Source: Streptomonospora sp. PA3 (GTDB lineage: Bacteria > Actinomycetota > Actinomycetes > Streptosporangiales > Streptosporangiaceae). From it: a DNA stretch of 64,000 nt. The stretch is from assembly GCF_009728995.1 (NCBI RefSeq), contig NZ_VTZW01000003.1, positions 62,001 through 126,000 on the forward strand. The letters are read 5' to 3'. The notes beneath the pieces are model-generated. The model saw only the letters and a program-made list of their open reading frames with translations. It made no database searches and had not been told where the DNA came from. This document shows, one piece after another, positions 53,885 through 63,010 of the stretch (position 1 is its first letter; every line of letters begins with the position of its first letter). Made by a program: the position numbers and the translations under genes.

Positions 53885-54100
53885 ATGGAGACACCGACGC
53901 GCGAGTGCTGCGCGCTCACCGACTGCCCGTGGTGCAACCGCACCGACCTCGCCTGCCACTACTGCGGCGGCGGAGGCCGGTGGTCGCCCGAACGTCCGGT
54001 CACCGACGGTAATGGCATGATCACCTGGGAGCGCGTCGAGGAGCCGTGCCGCATGTGCGCGGGCACCGGCAAGGAGCACCGCCACCTGCCGCTCGACTGA
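53885..54100 (+). CDS. Small Cys-rich (DnaJ zinc-finger-like) protein
   Basis: This 71-residue protein has paired Cys motifs: CC, CPWC, CHYCGGGG and CRMCAGTG. The CxxCxGxG-like spacing recalls the zinc centre of DnaJ and other small zinc-ribbon proteins. There is no DnaJ J-domain, signal peptide or TM segment. TTG 53882 is an alternative start. Its function is unknown; it may bind zinc and RNA or protein. Confidence 0.65.
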   Translation: METPTRECCALTDCPWCNRTDLACHYCGGGGRWSPERPVTDGNGMITWERVEEPCRMCAGTGKEHRHLPLD

Positions 54101-54545
54101 CCGCGGGCCGCGCAGCGCCTCTGCCGCGGCCGGGGATCGGGGCAGTGACGATCACCACCGCGGTGACGCCCGGTAACCGCCCGGCGCGCCCGTCCCGCCA
54201 CGCGCGGACATCGCCGCAGGAAACCGCGGTACCGCCCCACCCCAGGTCATCCCATGTCCGGATTTCCGCGGATAACCGAGTGCAGTGTGAACTACGCCAT
54301 ATCCGAAACCGTGTTACTCGGTCGTGATCATGCGGCAGGGTGGGTGCCGTTGTAAAAGGAGCCCTTGGGGCGCGTGTGGCGGACTTTTTACTCCCCTGAC
54401 ATCCACGCGGTGTTCTCCCCGAGCGGGGCCGGCCGGCGGTCGACGACCATGCACACCCCCGCTCCCCCCTTCGATCAGTGCGGAGACCCAGGGCACAAGC
54501 TCGATCGCGCACGCACCGCCGGGTGCGCGACTGGCGAAAGGGCGA
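54101..54545. promoter_or_regulatory. Long 5' region of the secreted transglycosylase-like gene
   Basis: This 445-base region contains two inverted repeats: ACCGAGT (54275-54281) with ACTCGGT (54316-54322), and GTAAAA (54352-54357) with TTTTAC (54386-54391). The length and structure suggest a regulated leader. Wall lytic enzymes of actinobacteria are often under c-di-AMP (ydaO) riboswitches, but I do not find that motif here. An AAAAGGAG followed by TTG (54365) could start a short leader peptide in another frame; this is weak. Confidence 0.4.
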
Positions 54546-55208
54546 TTGTTGCTACTCAACCGGATCTCGCTGCGGATCGCGGCCGCCGTCGGCTCGGCGG
54601 CGGCGGTCGCCGGTGGGGCGTTCGCCGTCACCGCCTTCGCGTCCCAGGGGGGCGGCCCGGAGCAGAGCGCCGCGGTCGTCGTCCCCGACGCGGCGACCGG
54701 CTCGCAGCAGTTCTTCGCGGGCGCGGAGCAGATCTCCGACCAGCAGCTGAAGCAGCAGCGCGACGAGGTCCGCGACCGCCTCGCCGACGTCACCGGCGGG
54801 GTGAACGTCTCGGCGACCACCCAGGAGGAGAAGAAGGAGGAGGAACCCGAGGAGCCGGCGGACACCGGTTCGGGATCCGACTCCGGCTCCGGTGGGGCGG
54901 CGGTCTCCGGCGACCCCAAGGCCATCGCCCGCTCGATGCTGGCCGACTACGGTTGGAGCGCGGACCAGTTCTCCTGTCTGGAGCCCTTGTGGGAGAAGGA
55001 GAGCGGCTGGGACCACACCGCCCAGAACCCCAGTTCGGGCGCCTACGGCATCCCGCAGGCGCTGCCCGGCAGCAAGATGGCCACGGCCGGGTCCGACTGG
55101 CAGACCAACCCCGCGACCCAGATCGAGTGGGGCCTGGGCTACATCGAGGACCGCTACGGCTCCCCGTGCGAAGCCTGGAGCCATTCCCAGGCCAACGGCT
55201 GGTACTGA
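54546..55208 (+). CDS. Secreted lytic transglycosylase-like (SLT-fold) protein
   Basis: This 220-residue protein has a signal peptide (about 1-30, RISLRIAAAVGSAAAVAGGAFAVTAFA), a disordered linker with an acidic KKEEEPEEP stretch, and a C-terminal SLT-like domain (about 130-220). The likely catalytic Glu is in EPLWEKESGW, with SSGAYGIPQALPGSKMA and a final WSHSQANGWY. It would cut peptidoglycan outside the membrane. TTG 54546 or 54549 is used as start, just after AAAGGG; longer frames are low-complexity. Confidence 0.8.
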   Translation: MLLLNRISLRIAAAVGSAAAVAGGAFAVTAFASQGGGPEQSAAVVVPDAATGSQQFFAGAEQISDQQLKQQRDEVRDRLADVTGGVNVSATTQEEKKEEEPEEPADTGSGSDSGSGGAAVSGDPKAIARSMLADYGWSADQFSCLEPLWEKESGWDHTAQNPSSGAYGIPQALPGSKMATAGSDWQTNPATQIEWGLGYIEDRYGSPCEAWSHSQANGWY

Positions 55209-55250
55209 CAGCCCCCACTGCCACCGAGCCGCCTCGGCGGCTCGCCGTCC

Positions 55251-55284
55251 GCGGCCCCGGGCCTCCCCTCTCGCCCGGGGCCGC
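55251..55284. terminator. Hairpin after the transglycosylase gene
   Basis: GCGGCCCCGGGC pairs perfectly with GCCCGGGGCCGC around 10 bases, 42 bases after the stop. A shorter GAGCCGCC/GGCGGCTC hairpin at 55226-55243 precedes it. Both lie between convergent genes. Confidence 0.65.
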
Positions 55285-55333
55285 GCCATCGTCCGGGCCG
55301 CGGGTGCCTGCGGAGGTCCGACGCGCACACGAA

Positions 55334-55369
55334 GGCCGCGGCGCCCCGGCGACCCGGGGCGCCGCGGCC
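55334..55369. terminator. Perfect 16-base-stem hairpin after fumC
   Basis: The 16-base arms 55334-55349 and 55354-55369 are perfectly complementary around four bases. The hairpin lies just beyond the leftward fumC stop and would end that transcript. Confidence 0.7.
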
Positions 55370-55391
55370 CGGTGAACGGCTGCGGCGGTAC

Positions 55392-56780
55392 CTAGCGGGA
55401 GTTGGTCATCCCCAGTACGTCGAGGGCCTCGTCCAGCTGCGCCTCGGTCAGCTTGCCGTCGTCGATGTAGCCGCGCTCCAGCACCACCTCGCGGATGGTC
55501 TTGCGCTCGGCCAGGGCCTGCTTGGCGACCTTGGCCGCCTCCTCGTAGCCGATGTAGCGGTTGAGCGGGGTCACGATCGAGGGGGAGGACTCGGCGTACT
55601 CGCGGCAGCGCTCCTCGTTGGCCTCGATCCCGGCGACGCAGCGGTCGGCGAAGACCCGCGAGACGTTGGCCAGCAGCCGGATCGACTCCAGCACGTTGCG
55701 CGCGATCATCGGCAGCTGCACGTTCAGCTCGAAGTTGCCGGCCGAGCCGCCGAAGGCCACAGCGGCGTCGTTGCCCACGACCTGCGAGGACACCTGGAGC
55801 ATGGCCTCACACAGCACCGGGTTGACCTTGCCCGGCATGATCGAGGAACCGGGCTGCAGGTCGGGCAGCATGATCTCGGTGAGCCCCGTGCGCGGCCCCG
55901 AACCCATCCAGCGGATGTCGTTGGCGATCTTGACGTAGCCCACGGCGATGGTGCGCAGCTGGCCCGACAGCTCCACCAGGCCGTCGCGGGCGCCCTGGGC
56001 CTCGAAGTGGTCGCGCGCCTCGGTCAGCGGCAGGCCGGTGGCCGAGGCGATCTCGGCGATCACCTTGGCGGCGAAGCCCTCCGGCGTGTTGATGCCGGTG
56101 CCCACAGCGGTCCCGCCCAGGGGCAGCTCGGCGACGCGCGGCAGCACCGCCTCCAGGCGCTCCACCCCGTGGCGCACCTGCGCCGCGTACCCCGCGAACT
56201 CCTGGCCCAGGGTCACCGGGGTCGCATCCATCAGGTGGGTGCGCCCGCTCTTGACGACGGTCGCGAACTGCTCCGCCTTCGCGCCGAGCGCGCCCTCCAG
56301 GTGCCGCAGCGCGGGGATCAGGTCGTTGACGACGGCCGAGACGGCGGCGATGTGGATCGAGGACGGGTAGACGTCGTTGGACGACTGCGAGGCGTTGACG
56401 TGGTCGTTGGGGTGGACTGCGGCGCCCAGGCGCTCGCTCGCCAGCGTCGCGACCACCTCGTTGGTGTTCATGTTGCTCGACGTGCCCGAGCCCGTCTGGA
56501 ACACGTCGATGGGGAACTCGCCGTTCCACCGGCCCTCGGCGACCTCCAGCGCGGCCTCGCGGATCGCCTTGCCGAACTCGTCGGGGATCACCCCGAGCTC
56601 CGCGTTGACCTTGGCCGCCGCGGCCTTGATGTGGCCGAGGGCCGAAACGTTGGCGTGCTCCAGGCCCTGGCCGGAGATCGGGAAGTTCTCCACGGCGCGC
56701 TGCGTCTGGGCGCGCCACTTGGCCTCGGCGGGGACCTTGACCTCACCCATCGAGTCGTGCTCGATGCGGAATTCGCTCAT
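55392..56780 (-). CDS. fumC: Fumarate hydratase, class II
   Basis: This 462-residue enzyme interconverts fumarate and malate in the citric acid cycle. Diagnostic motifs are [61 protein letters not shown] and the family signature [12 protein letters not shown], which carries the mobile catalytic loop. It is a soluble, iron-free homotetramer in the known family. The ATG at 56780 follows GGAGGTG. No partner gene is adjacent. Confidence 0.96.
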   Translation of the reverse strand: MSEFRIEHDSMGEVKVPAEAKWRAQTQRAVENFPISGQGLEHANVSALGHIKAAAAKVNAELGVIPDEFGKAIREAALEVAEGRWNGEFPIDVFQTGSGTSSNMNTNEVVATLASERLGAAVHPNDHVNASQSSNDVYPSSIHIAAVSAVVNDLIPALRHLEGALGAKAEQFATVVKSGRTHLMDATPVTLGQEFAGYAAQVRHGVERLEAVLPRVAELPLGGTAVGTGINTPEGFAAKVIAEIASATGLPLTEARDHFEAQGARDGLVELSGQLRTIAVGYVKIANDIRWMGSGPRTGLTEIMLPDLQPGSSIMPGKVNPVLCEAMLQVSSQVVGNDAAVAFGGSAGNFELNVQLPMIARNVLESIRLLANVSRVFADRCVAGIEANEERCREYAESSPSIVTPLNRYIGYEEAAKVAKQALAERKTIREVVLERGYIDDGKLTEAQLDEALDVLGMTNSR

Positions 56781-57256
56781 CGTTGAAAGACACCTCCACA
56801 GAAACCTGCACCCAAGAGTGCCAGACTCCCGGTCGGATCCGGGCGGCAACCCCGCGCAGCCTGCGCCTACGTCCTGTTTAAGAAGCCGGACACCACAGCG
56901 GCTGCGGCAATGGGGCTGGTTGCGCGAAGCGCCCGCCCGTCACCCGCCACCGCCCCAACGGAGGCGCTTCGCGCCACGCATCTATTCAGAGCCGGCTTGC
57001 CGCCGAGCGCACGGCGCACTTTTGCGCCGGAGGCCCGCCACCGGTGGTGCGGCTCCACCTGGGAAGAACTGCGTGCGCTCGGCGGCAAGCAAGCAGGTGA
57101 CGCGAAGCGTCTCCGATGGGGTGGCGGCGGGCTGACGGGCGGGCGGATCGCGCTGCGCGAGGCGCACCCATTGCCGCAACCCCGATGGTCACCGCCCCAG
57201 GTGGCACCCGGTGGGTTCCTGGAAAAACCAGCGCCCCCGCTGTTCTTAAACACGGC
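56781..57256. other. fumC upstream region, largely a palindromic element
   Basis: Apart from about 90 bases next to fumC, this region is occupied by the large interrupted palindrome listed separately. Open frames on both strands here (about 116 and 128 codons) arise from the palindrome and show no protein family. Confidence 0.6.
56875..57252. mobile_element. MITE-like interrupted palindrome with TGTTTAAGAA terminal repeats
   Basis: TGTTTAAGAA (56875-56884) is repeated exactly in inverse at 57243-57252. Inside, two arms of about 135 bases (56904-57036 and 57048-57178) are imperfect inverted copies centred on ACCGGT near 57042. They include 19 exact bases (56995-57013 against 57072-57090) and an 11-base GCGGCAATGGG pair. 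A TA dinucleotide lies at both outer edges, possibly a target duplication. The right edge meets the stop codon of the DUF1707 gene. No transposase is encoded, so it looks like a non-autonomous element or the remains of one. Confidence 0.65.
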
Positions 57257-57871
57257 CTAAGCGCCTCCGCGGCGCTGCCGCAGCTGGGCGAGCGGGCCGC
57301 GCCGGCGGCCCAGCAGGCCGCGGCGGCGGGGCGTACGGACCCGGACCGCACCCAGCAGCGAGAACCCGGCGATCTCCAGGACCGGCGGGTCGCCGCGGCG
57401 CGGGGGCCGCACCGCCGACCTGCGCAGCGCGAGGAGGGACCGGCCGCGCATCCGGATCTCGACCCCTTCGGGCACGGTGATCTCGATGCGCCCGAAGACG
57501 CTGACGGCGGTCAGCCGCACGTGGTCGCGCATCAGCAGGGCATCGCAGAGGTCCAGTTCCAAGGTGGCGCCGACGGCCAGCGCGGCCTCGTTGGGGCGCA
57601 CCACCCAGCGCCCGGCGCGCCGCCGCGCGGAGAACAGCGCGGTCGGCGGGGCCTGGTCCATCCGGATCGGCTGGCGGTCGGGCGGCAGCAGGTCGGCCAC
57701 CGCACCGGGCAGCTCGCCCAGCGTCCGCGCGCGGTAGACCCGGTCGGCGCGCTCCTCGAACTCGGCGATGTCCAGCCGGCCGTCCTCGACGGCGGCGCGC
57801 AGCGCATCCACGACCCGCTCCCGATCGGTGTGGGAGGCGCGGATGCGGGCGGGGGACAGGCCGTCGTTCAC
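57257..57871 (-). CDS. DUF1707 protein with LiaF-like C-terminal domain
   Basis: This 204-residue protein starts with a DUF1707 domain (about 8-60, RIRASHTDRERVVDALRAAVEDGRLDIAEFEERADRVYRARTLGEL). A beta-rich domain (about 85-165) follows with the pattern of cell-wall-active antibiotic response proteins (LTAVSVFGRIEITVPEGVEIRM). No TM helix is visible. GTG 57871 is chosen because TACCGT lies seven bases upstream in the leftward direction, as for a leaderless message; GTG 57880 is possible. Its TAG stop touches the palindromic element; removing the element at the TA would leave the same stop. Confidence 0.78.
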   Translation of the reverse strand: MNDGLSPARIRASHTDRERVVDALRAAVEDGRLDIAEFEERADRVYRARTLGELPGAVADLLPPDRQPIRMDQAPPTALFSARRRAGRWVVRPNEAALAVGATLELDLCDALLMRDHVRLTAVSVFGRIEITVPEGVEIRMRGRSLLALRRSAVRPPRRGDPPVLEIAGFSLLGAVRVRTPRRRGLLGRRRGPLAQLRQRRGGA

Positions 57872-58057
57872 CCTCTCCACGGTAGCGCCACGCCGGTGCG
57901 CGCGAGCGGGAGGCACCCCGCGCCGGTGTGCGCGCCGGCGGGCGGCCGACCGGGGATGCGCAGGGCGTCCGGGCCGGTCGGCGGCCTGGGAGGAGCCCGC
58001 GTCCGCAGGAGCGAAAAGAAGTGGATAATCGTCTTAGCCCGCTCCTACGGTTGAGAC

Positions 58058-59107
58058 ATGTCGTTATCGGGACACCGCCATCCGCCCGGCCCGGCCGAAC
58101 CGTCCGACCCCGACGGTCCGGAGGGGTCACTGGACCTCTCGGTGCCGGCCGACCCCGCCGGGGCGGCCGCCGCGCGACCGCGCGCCGGCGCCGATCCCGG
58201 CGCTTCCGCGATCGCGCTCCGCGAGGTCGTCAAGCGCTTCGGCGCCTTCACCGCCGTCGACGGGCTGAACCTGGAGGTCCCCGCCGGCACCGTTTTCGGA
58301 CTGCTCGGCCCCAACGGCGCCGGCAAGTCCACCACGATGAAGATGCTCACCGCGCAGAGCCGCGCCGACTCCGGCGAGATCACCGTGCTGGGCCACCCCG
58401 TCCCGCGGGCCTCCAAGCGCGCCCGCGCCGAGATGGGCGTCGTCCCCCAGCACGACAACCTCGACGAAGAGCTGACGGTCCGCGAGAACCTGGCGGTCTT
58501 CACGCACCTGTACCGGGTGCCGCGGGCCCGCCGCGCCGAGGCCGTCGACCGCGCGCTGCGCCTGGCCCATCTCGAGGACCGCGCCGACCTCCGCGCCGAC
58601 AAGCTCTCCGGCGGTATGCGCCGCCGGCTGCTGATCGTGCGCGGCCTGGTGCACCGCCCGCGCCTGGTGCTGCTCGACGAACCCACCGTCGGCCTGGACC
58701 CCCAGGTGCGCCAGGAGCTGTGGGGGCTGATCACCGCGCTGCGCGCCGAGGGCGTCACGGTGCTCATGTCCACCCACTACATCGAGGAGGCCGAGCGCCT
58801 GGCCGACGTCGTGGCCCTCATGGCCAAGGGCAGGATCGTGGCGCGCGGCGTCCCGGCCGACCTCATCGCCCGCTACGCGGGCTCGACCGTCGAGGAGTTC
58901 CCGATCCCGCCCGGGCCCGCCGCCGCGGAGATCGAGGAGCGCATCGCCGCGGCCGGGCTGACCACCCGCCGCACCGGGGCCACGCTGTCGGTGCTGCACG
59001 CCGGCGAGATCCCCGACTCCCTGCGCGACTCGCTGGGAGCCGGCAGCGCCCGCGCGGGCAACCTCGAAGACGTGTTCGTCACCTTGACCGGGGAGCGTGT
59101 GGAATGA
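58058..59107 (+). CDS. ABC transporter ATP-binding protein (DrrA/NodI-like)
   Basis: This 349-residue ATPase has Walker A LLGPNGAGKSTT, VVPQHDNLDEELTVRENL, signature LSGGMRRRLLI, Walker B LVLLDEPTVGLD and a switch His in STHY. The C-terminal 90 residues form the regulatory domain usual in DrrA/NodI types. About 45 disordered residues precede the domain. TACGGT (58046-58051) lies six bases before the ATG, so the message may be leaderless. It overlaps the permease gene by ATGA. The exported substrate is unknown. Confidence 0.9.
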   Translation: MSLSGHRHPPGPAEPSDPDGPEGSLDLSVPADPAGAAAARPRAGADPGASAIALREVVKRFGAFTAVDGLNLEVPAGTVFGLLGPNGAGKSTTMKMLTAQSRADSGEITVLGHPVPRASKRARAEMGVVPQHDNLDEELTVRENLAVFTHLYRVPRARRAEAVDRALRLAHLEDRADLRADKLSGGMRRRLLIVRGLVHRPRLVLLDEPTVGLDPQVRQELWGLITALRAEGVTVLMSTHYIEEAERLADVVALMAKGRIVARGVPADLIARYAGSTVEEFPIPPGPAAAEIEERIAAAGLTTRRTGATLSVLHAGEIPDSLRDSLGAGSARAGNLEDVFVTLTGERVE

Positions 59108-59937
59108 GTGCCGACACCCGATCGGCGGAGCGCCCGGCCGCGGCGCCGGGCCCCGCCGCGAAGGCGCCGCCGGGCAGGTTCGAACTCGCACCGATCGCCG
59201 GCGTCCTGGCCCGCGAGTGGGCGCTGTACCGGCGCAGCTGGAAACCCACCACATTCGCGTCGGTGGTCGAGCCGGTCATCATGCTGCTCGCCTTCGGTGT
59301 CGGACTGGGCTCGCTGGTGGGCGCGATCGGCGGCTACGAATACATCCACTTCCTGGGCACCGGGATCGTGGCCACCTCGGTGCTGTTCACCTCGATGTTC
59401 CCGGGGCTCATCGACACCTACGTGCGCCGGGTCTTCCAGCACACCTACGACGGCATGCTGGCCGCGCCCGTGGACGTGCGCGAACTCGTCACCGGCGAGG
59501 CGAGCTGGATCGCCTGCAAGGCCGGCGTCTACGGGTGCGCGCCGCTGGTGGTGGCGATCGGGTTCGGGCTGCCGGCGTCCTGGGCGATGCTGCTGGTGCC
59601 GGTCATCGCGTTCACCACCGGGTTCGGGTTCGCGCTCACCGGTATCTGGATGTCGGCGGCGGTGCCCTCGATCAAGACGATGGACTACATCATCTCCGGG
59701 GTCATCACTCCGCTGTTCCTCATCGCCGGAACGTTCTTCCCGATCGACACGCTGCCCGCCTGGGCGCAGGTCGTCGCGAAGATCAATCCGCTCTACCACT
59801 GCGTGGAGCTGGTGCGCGGCACCGCGTTCGGCCTCGACCCCGGCACCGCCGCCGGCCACTTCGCCGCACTTATCGCCTTCGTCGCGGTCGTGTGGTGCCT
59901 GGCGGTGTTCCAGATGCGCCGGAAGCTGATCGACTGA
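59104..59937 (+). CDS. ABC-2 type exporter permease
   Basis: This 277-residue permease has about six TM segments after a disordered cytoplasmic tail of some 30 residues. REWALYRRSWKPTTFASVVEPVIMLLAFGVGLG and FLIAGTFFPIDTLPAWAQVVAKINPLYHCVELVRG match NodJ/DrrB permeases. It forms the transporter with the preceding ATPase, with which it overlaps by four bases. Such pairs export lipids, drugs or polyketides; no biosynthetic genes adjoin it to name a substrate. Confidence 0.9.
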   Translation: MSADTRSAERPAAAPGPAAKAPPGRFELAPIAGVLAREWALYRRSWKPTTFASVVEPVIMLLAFGVGLGSLVGAIGGYEYIHFLGTGIVATSVLFTSMFPGLIDTYVRRVFQHTYDGMLAAPVDVRELVTGEASWIACKAGVYGCAPLVVAIGFGLPASWAMLLVPVIAFTTGFGFALTGIWMSAAVPSIKTMDYIISGVITPLFLIAGTFFPIDTLPAWAQVVAKINPLYHCVELVRGTAFGLDPGTAAGHFAALIAFVAVVWCLAVFQMRRKLID

Positions 59938-60066
59938 GTGCGGCTGGCCGCAGACCCGCACGGCCGAAGCGCTGCGCCGGCCCCGCGCGGGGCCGCCCGC
60001 GCGCGGCCGGGCGCTCCCGCCCGGTCCGCCACCGGCGGCGGGCGACCGCGGGACCGGGCCCAGACG

Positions 60067-60108
60067 CGCCGCAACCCCCGGCTCGGATGACCGGCGGGGG
60101 TTGCGGCG
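60067..60108. terminator. Bidirectional hairpin between convergent genes
   Basis: CGCCGCAACCCCCG and CGGGGGTTGCGGCG are perfect 14-base arms around 14 bases. It lies between the stops of the ABC permease and the DUF3352 gene. Confidence 0.75.
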
Positions 60109-60129
60109 CGAAGCGGAGCCGAGCCTCGG

Positions 60130-61758
60130 CTACCCGCCGTTGGGCGCCCACCGGGCGATCATGGACACCCGCTCGGCGTCGAAGGTGATCGTCGCCCCGA
60201 CGGCGCCCCACTGCTCGGGCGCCTCCTCCTCGGCGCTCTCGGCGAACGGCCGCAGGTCCAGGTACATCCCCATGTGGGCGTCCGCGGTGCCGGCCATCGT
60301 CTGGTTGAAGACGGGGTCGTCGCCGAGCCGCCCGGTACCGGTCGTGCCCGAGGTCGCCACGGTCACCGAACCCTCGGTGCTCACACCGGGGGGCGAGGTG
60401 TAGGAGCCCGCGTACATCCGCGCGATGGCGTCCTCCACGGCGGCGGAATCGGCGCCGTCGGCGCGGTACTGCAGGGACGGGGCGCTGGTCGACCCGCCGA
60501 AGAACTGGTCGAGGGAGCCGCCGAGATCGGTGACGCCCAGGGCGGTGCGCTCGCCCAGCAGGCTGGTGAGCCCGTCGGGCATGGTCAGGCCGAGGTCGGC
60601 CATCAGCCCGTCGAGGTCGGCGAACTGATCGGGGTTGTCCTCGTAGGCCTGCCCGACCATGTCGGCGATGCCGGCGCCGCTGAACCCGAAGACGGTGTCG
60701 TCGGGCAGGTCGCCCATCAGGTGGAGGCCGGGCTCGGGCAGCTCGTAGTCGGCGGTGGAGACGCCGTCGACGCTCACGTCGAAGGTGTCGCCCCGCAGCT
60801 CGACGAACTCCGGCTCGATCCGCAGGCCCATCGCCAGGCGGCCCGTGACGTCCTCGTACTGCTCCAGTGCGGCCAGCGGGTCCGGCTGCTGGATTCCGCC
60901 GTACTGGTCGAGGCCACCGCCGTAGGGGTCGGACTCGGCGCTCTGGGCGGCGAGGGAGACCATCCGGCCCAGGTCCATCCAGGCCGAGGCGAGGTTGCCG
61001 CTGCCGAGCGACTCCATGTCCTGGACGTAGGTGTCGTTGTCCTCCATGGTCCCGCTGGAGTCGACCTGGGCTTCAAGGTCGCTCAGGGCCGCGGAGTTGG
61101 GGGTGAGGATGGCGAAGTCGTCGCGCACGTCGAAGACCGTCTCGCCCGGGTCTTCCGACTGGCTCTGCAGGTCCGCCAGGGCCTGCCGGGCGGCGTCCTC
61201 GTCCTCGGCCTCGATGGCGAGCGCCACGGCGGCCCCCGAGTCGTCGACGGCGGCATCCTCGTTGTCGGGCTGCCACATCGCGACGCCGAAGTTGCGGCCC
61301 AGCCAGGGTTCGAAGTCCTCTTCGTAGGTCATGCCCTCGACGCCGGAGCTTTCGAGGAGCGATTCCACGATCTCCTTCGCCGGGTCGGCCTCGGGATCGA
61401 TCTCGCTGCGCATGGACTCGGGGAGCCGGTCGACGAACTGGGCGTAAGCGGCCAGCTGGCCGCCGTCGGGCTGCAGGTCCAGTTCGGCGAAGACGATCGA
61501 GGAGGCGGGCAGCACCGACTCGGGCTGGGATCCCACGAAGACGTTCTGGGCCACGGTGTTCGCCGCCCACACGGTGCCGGCCATCAGCACCACACCCAGT
61601 CCCGCTGCCACGGGGACCATCCACATGCGGCCCGAACGCCGCGGCGCACCCGGCGCCGGCATGTAACCCGCCCCGGCCGGGGGCGGTGGGGGCGGGCCGC
61701 CGCCGGGCGGGCCCGGGGCTCCCCATGACGGCTGATTGGGGGGATCAGGGTAGGACAT
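60130..61758 (-). CDS. DUF3352 membrane-anchored protein
   Basis: This 542-residue protein has a Pro/Gly-rich cytoplasmic tail, one TM helix (about 48-68, VAAGLGVVLMAGTVWAANTV) and a large extracytoplasmic domain. The pattern LPASSIVFAELDLQPDGGQ and the repeated single-strand motifs match DUF3352. The function is unknown. The ATG at 61758 follows GGAGG. A perfect palindrome lies about 50 bases upstream. Confidence 0.82.
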   Translation of the reverse strand: MSYPDPPNQPSWGAPGPPGGGPPPPPPAGAGYMPAPGAPRRSGRMWMVPVAAGLGVVLMAGTVWAANTVAQNVFVGSQPESVLPASSIVFAELDLQPDGGQLAAYAQFVDRLPESMRSEIDPEADPAKEIVESLLESSGVEGMTYEEDFEPWLGRNFGVAMWQPDNEDAAVDDSGAAVALAIEAEDEDAARQALADLQSQSEDPGETVFDVRDDFAILTPNSAALSDLEAQVDSSGTMEDNDTYVQDMESLGSGNLASAWMDLGRMVSLAAQSAESDPYGGGLDQYGGIQQPDPLAALEQYEDVTGRLAMGLRIEPEFVELRGDTFDVSVDGVSTADYELPEPGLHLMGDLPDDTVFGFSGAGIADMVGQAYEDNPDQFADLDGLMADLGLTMPDGLTSLLGERTALGVTDLGGSLDQFFGGSTSAPSLQYRADGADSAAVEDAIARMYAGSYTSPPGVSTEGSVTVATSGTTGTGRLGDDPVFNQTMAGTADAHMGMYLDLRPFAESAEEEAPEQWGAVGATITFDAERVSMIARWAPNGG

Positions 61759-61805
61759 CGAACCTCCGCAGCAACGTACTTGTCCGGCTACGAAGGTACC
61801 AATGC

Positions 61806-61821
61806 GCAATCGGCCGATTGC
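61806..61821. promoter_or_regulatory. Perfect palindrome GCAATCGGCCGATTGC
   Basis: This 16-base perfect palindrome lies between glpX and the DUF3352 gene, about 48 bases upstream of the latter's start and 24 bases after the glpX stop. A leftward TACCTT candidate -10 lies just after it. It has the size and symmetry of a dimer-binding operator. Confidence 0.5.
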
Positions 61822-61844
61822 CGCCGATTCGTGAGGTCACCGGC

Positions 61845-62876
61845 TCATTCGGGGCCCGCGGCCGAGGAGAAGTCGACGCCGCTGAACGCGGCGAGCTTGG
61901 TCAGCCGGTGCTCGCTGCGCACCTGCCGGACGGTGCCGGTGCGGCCCCGCATGACCAGCGAGTCCGTGATCGCGCCACCGGGTTCGTAGCGCACCCCGCC
62001 CACGAGCTCGCCGTCGGTGATGCCGGTGGCCGCGAAGAACACGTCCTCGGAGGAGACCAGATCGTCGGTGGTGAGCACCCGGTCCGGATCGTGCCCGGCA
62101 TCGCGCGCCTTGCGGCGCTCGTCGTCGTCGCTTGGCCACAACCGGCCTTGGATGACCCCGCCCAGGCACTTCATGGCGCAGGCCGCGATGATCCCCTCGG
62201 GCGTGCCGCCGATCCCCAGCAGCAGGTCGACCCCGGTGCCCGGGCGCGCCGCCATGATGGCGCCGGCCACGTCGCCGTCGGTGATGAACTTGATCCGCGC
62301 GCCGGCCTCCCGCACCTCGCGCACGATGTGCTCATGGCGCGGGCGGTCGAGGATCACCACCGTGACGTCCTGGGGCGTGGCCCCCTTGGCGCGCGCCACG
62401 GCCCGCACGTTCTCGGCGATGGGGGCGGTGATGTCGACGGCGGCCGCCGCCTCGGGTCCGGCGGCGAGCTTCTCCATGTAGAAGACGGCGGAGGGGTCGA
62501 ACATCGAATGGCGGGGCGCCACCGCCAGCACCGAGATGGCGTTGGGCATGCCCATCGCGGTGAGCCGGGTGCCGTCGATGGGGTCGACGGCGACGTCGCA
62601 GTCGGGCCCGGCCCCGTCGCCGACGGACTCGCCGTTGTAGAGCATGGGGGCGTTGTCCTTCTCGCCCTCCCCGATCACCACGGTGCCGTGCATCGACACC
62701 GTGCTGATCATGTGCCGCATTCCCCGCACCGCGACGCCGTCGGCGCCGTTCTTGTCGCCCCGGCCGACCCAGCGGGCCGCGGCCAAAGCGGCGGACTCGG
62801 TGACCCGGACCAGTTCCAGCGCCAGGTTCCGGTCGGGCGCATCCGAGGACTCCGGCGGTGCGGTGGGAATGCTCAT
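61845..62876 (-). CDS. glpX: Class II fructose-1,6-bisphosphatase
   Basis: This 343-residue enzyme hydrolyses fructose-1,6-bisphosphate in gluconeogenesis. GlpX motifs are present: [21 protein letters not shown], the metal site [15 protein letters not shown] and [17 protein letters not shown]. The ATG at 62876 is preceded by AAGGG. Most actinobacteria rely on this class for gluconeogenesis. It is divergent from the TetR gene. Confidence 0.95.
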   Translation of the reverse strand: MSIPTAPPESSDAPDRNLALELVRVTESAALAAARWVGRGDKNGADGVAVRGMRHMISTVSMHGTVVIGEGEKDNAPMLYNGESVGDGAGPDCDVAVDPIDGTRLTAMGMPNAISVLAVAPRHSMFDPSAVFYMEKLAAGPEAAAAVDITAPIAENVRAVARAKGATPQDVTVVILDRPRHEHIVREVREAGARIKFITDGDVAGAIMAARPGTGVDLLLGIGGTPEGIIAACAMKCLGGVIQGRLWPSDDDERRKARDAGHDPDRVLTTDDLVSSEDVFFAATGITDGELVGGVRYEPGGAITDSLVMRGRTGTVRQVRSEHRLTKLAAFSGVDFSSAAGPE

Positions 62877-63010
62877 GGGTCGACCCTTCCAAGACGGCTG
62901 CGCGCCACCGGGACGCGGTCGGTCGTTTTGGGACAAGCGTAATCACCTGACGTAATGTCGACCTAGGCGGGCCGACGGCACGCCGCCACGGAAAGGACGG
63001 TAGGCCGACG

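Noticed and set aside
54101-54545. Possible c-di-AMP (ydaO) riboswitch before the transglycosylase gene
   Set aside because: The expected conserved segments of the ydaO motif are not found; only unrelated inverted repeats are visible.
56867-57260. Two overlapping hypothetical proteins of 116 and 128 codons on opposite strands
   Set aside because: Both result from the large palindrome, which gives similar open frames on both strands; neither shows a domain.
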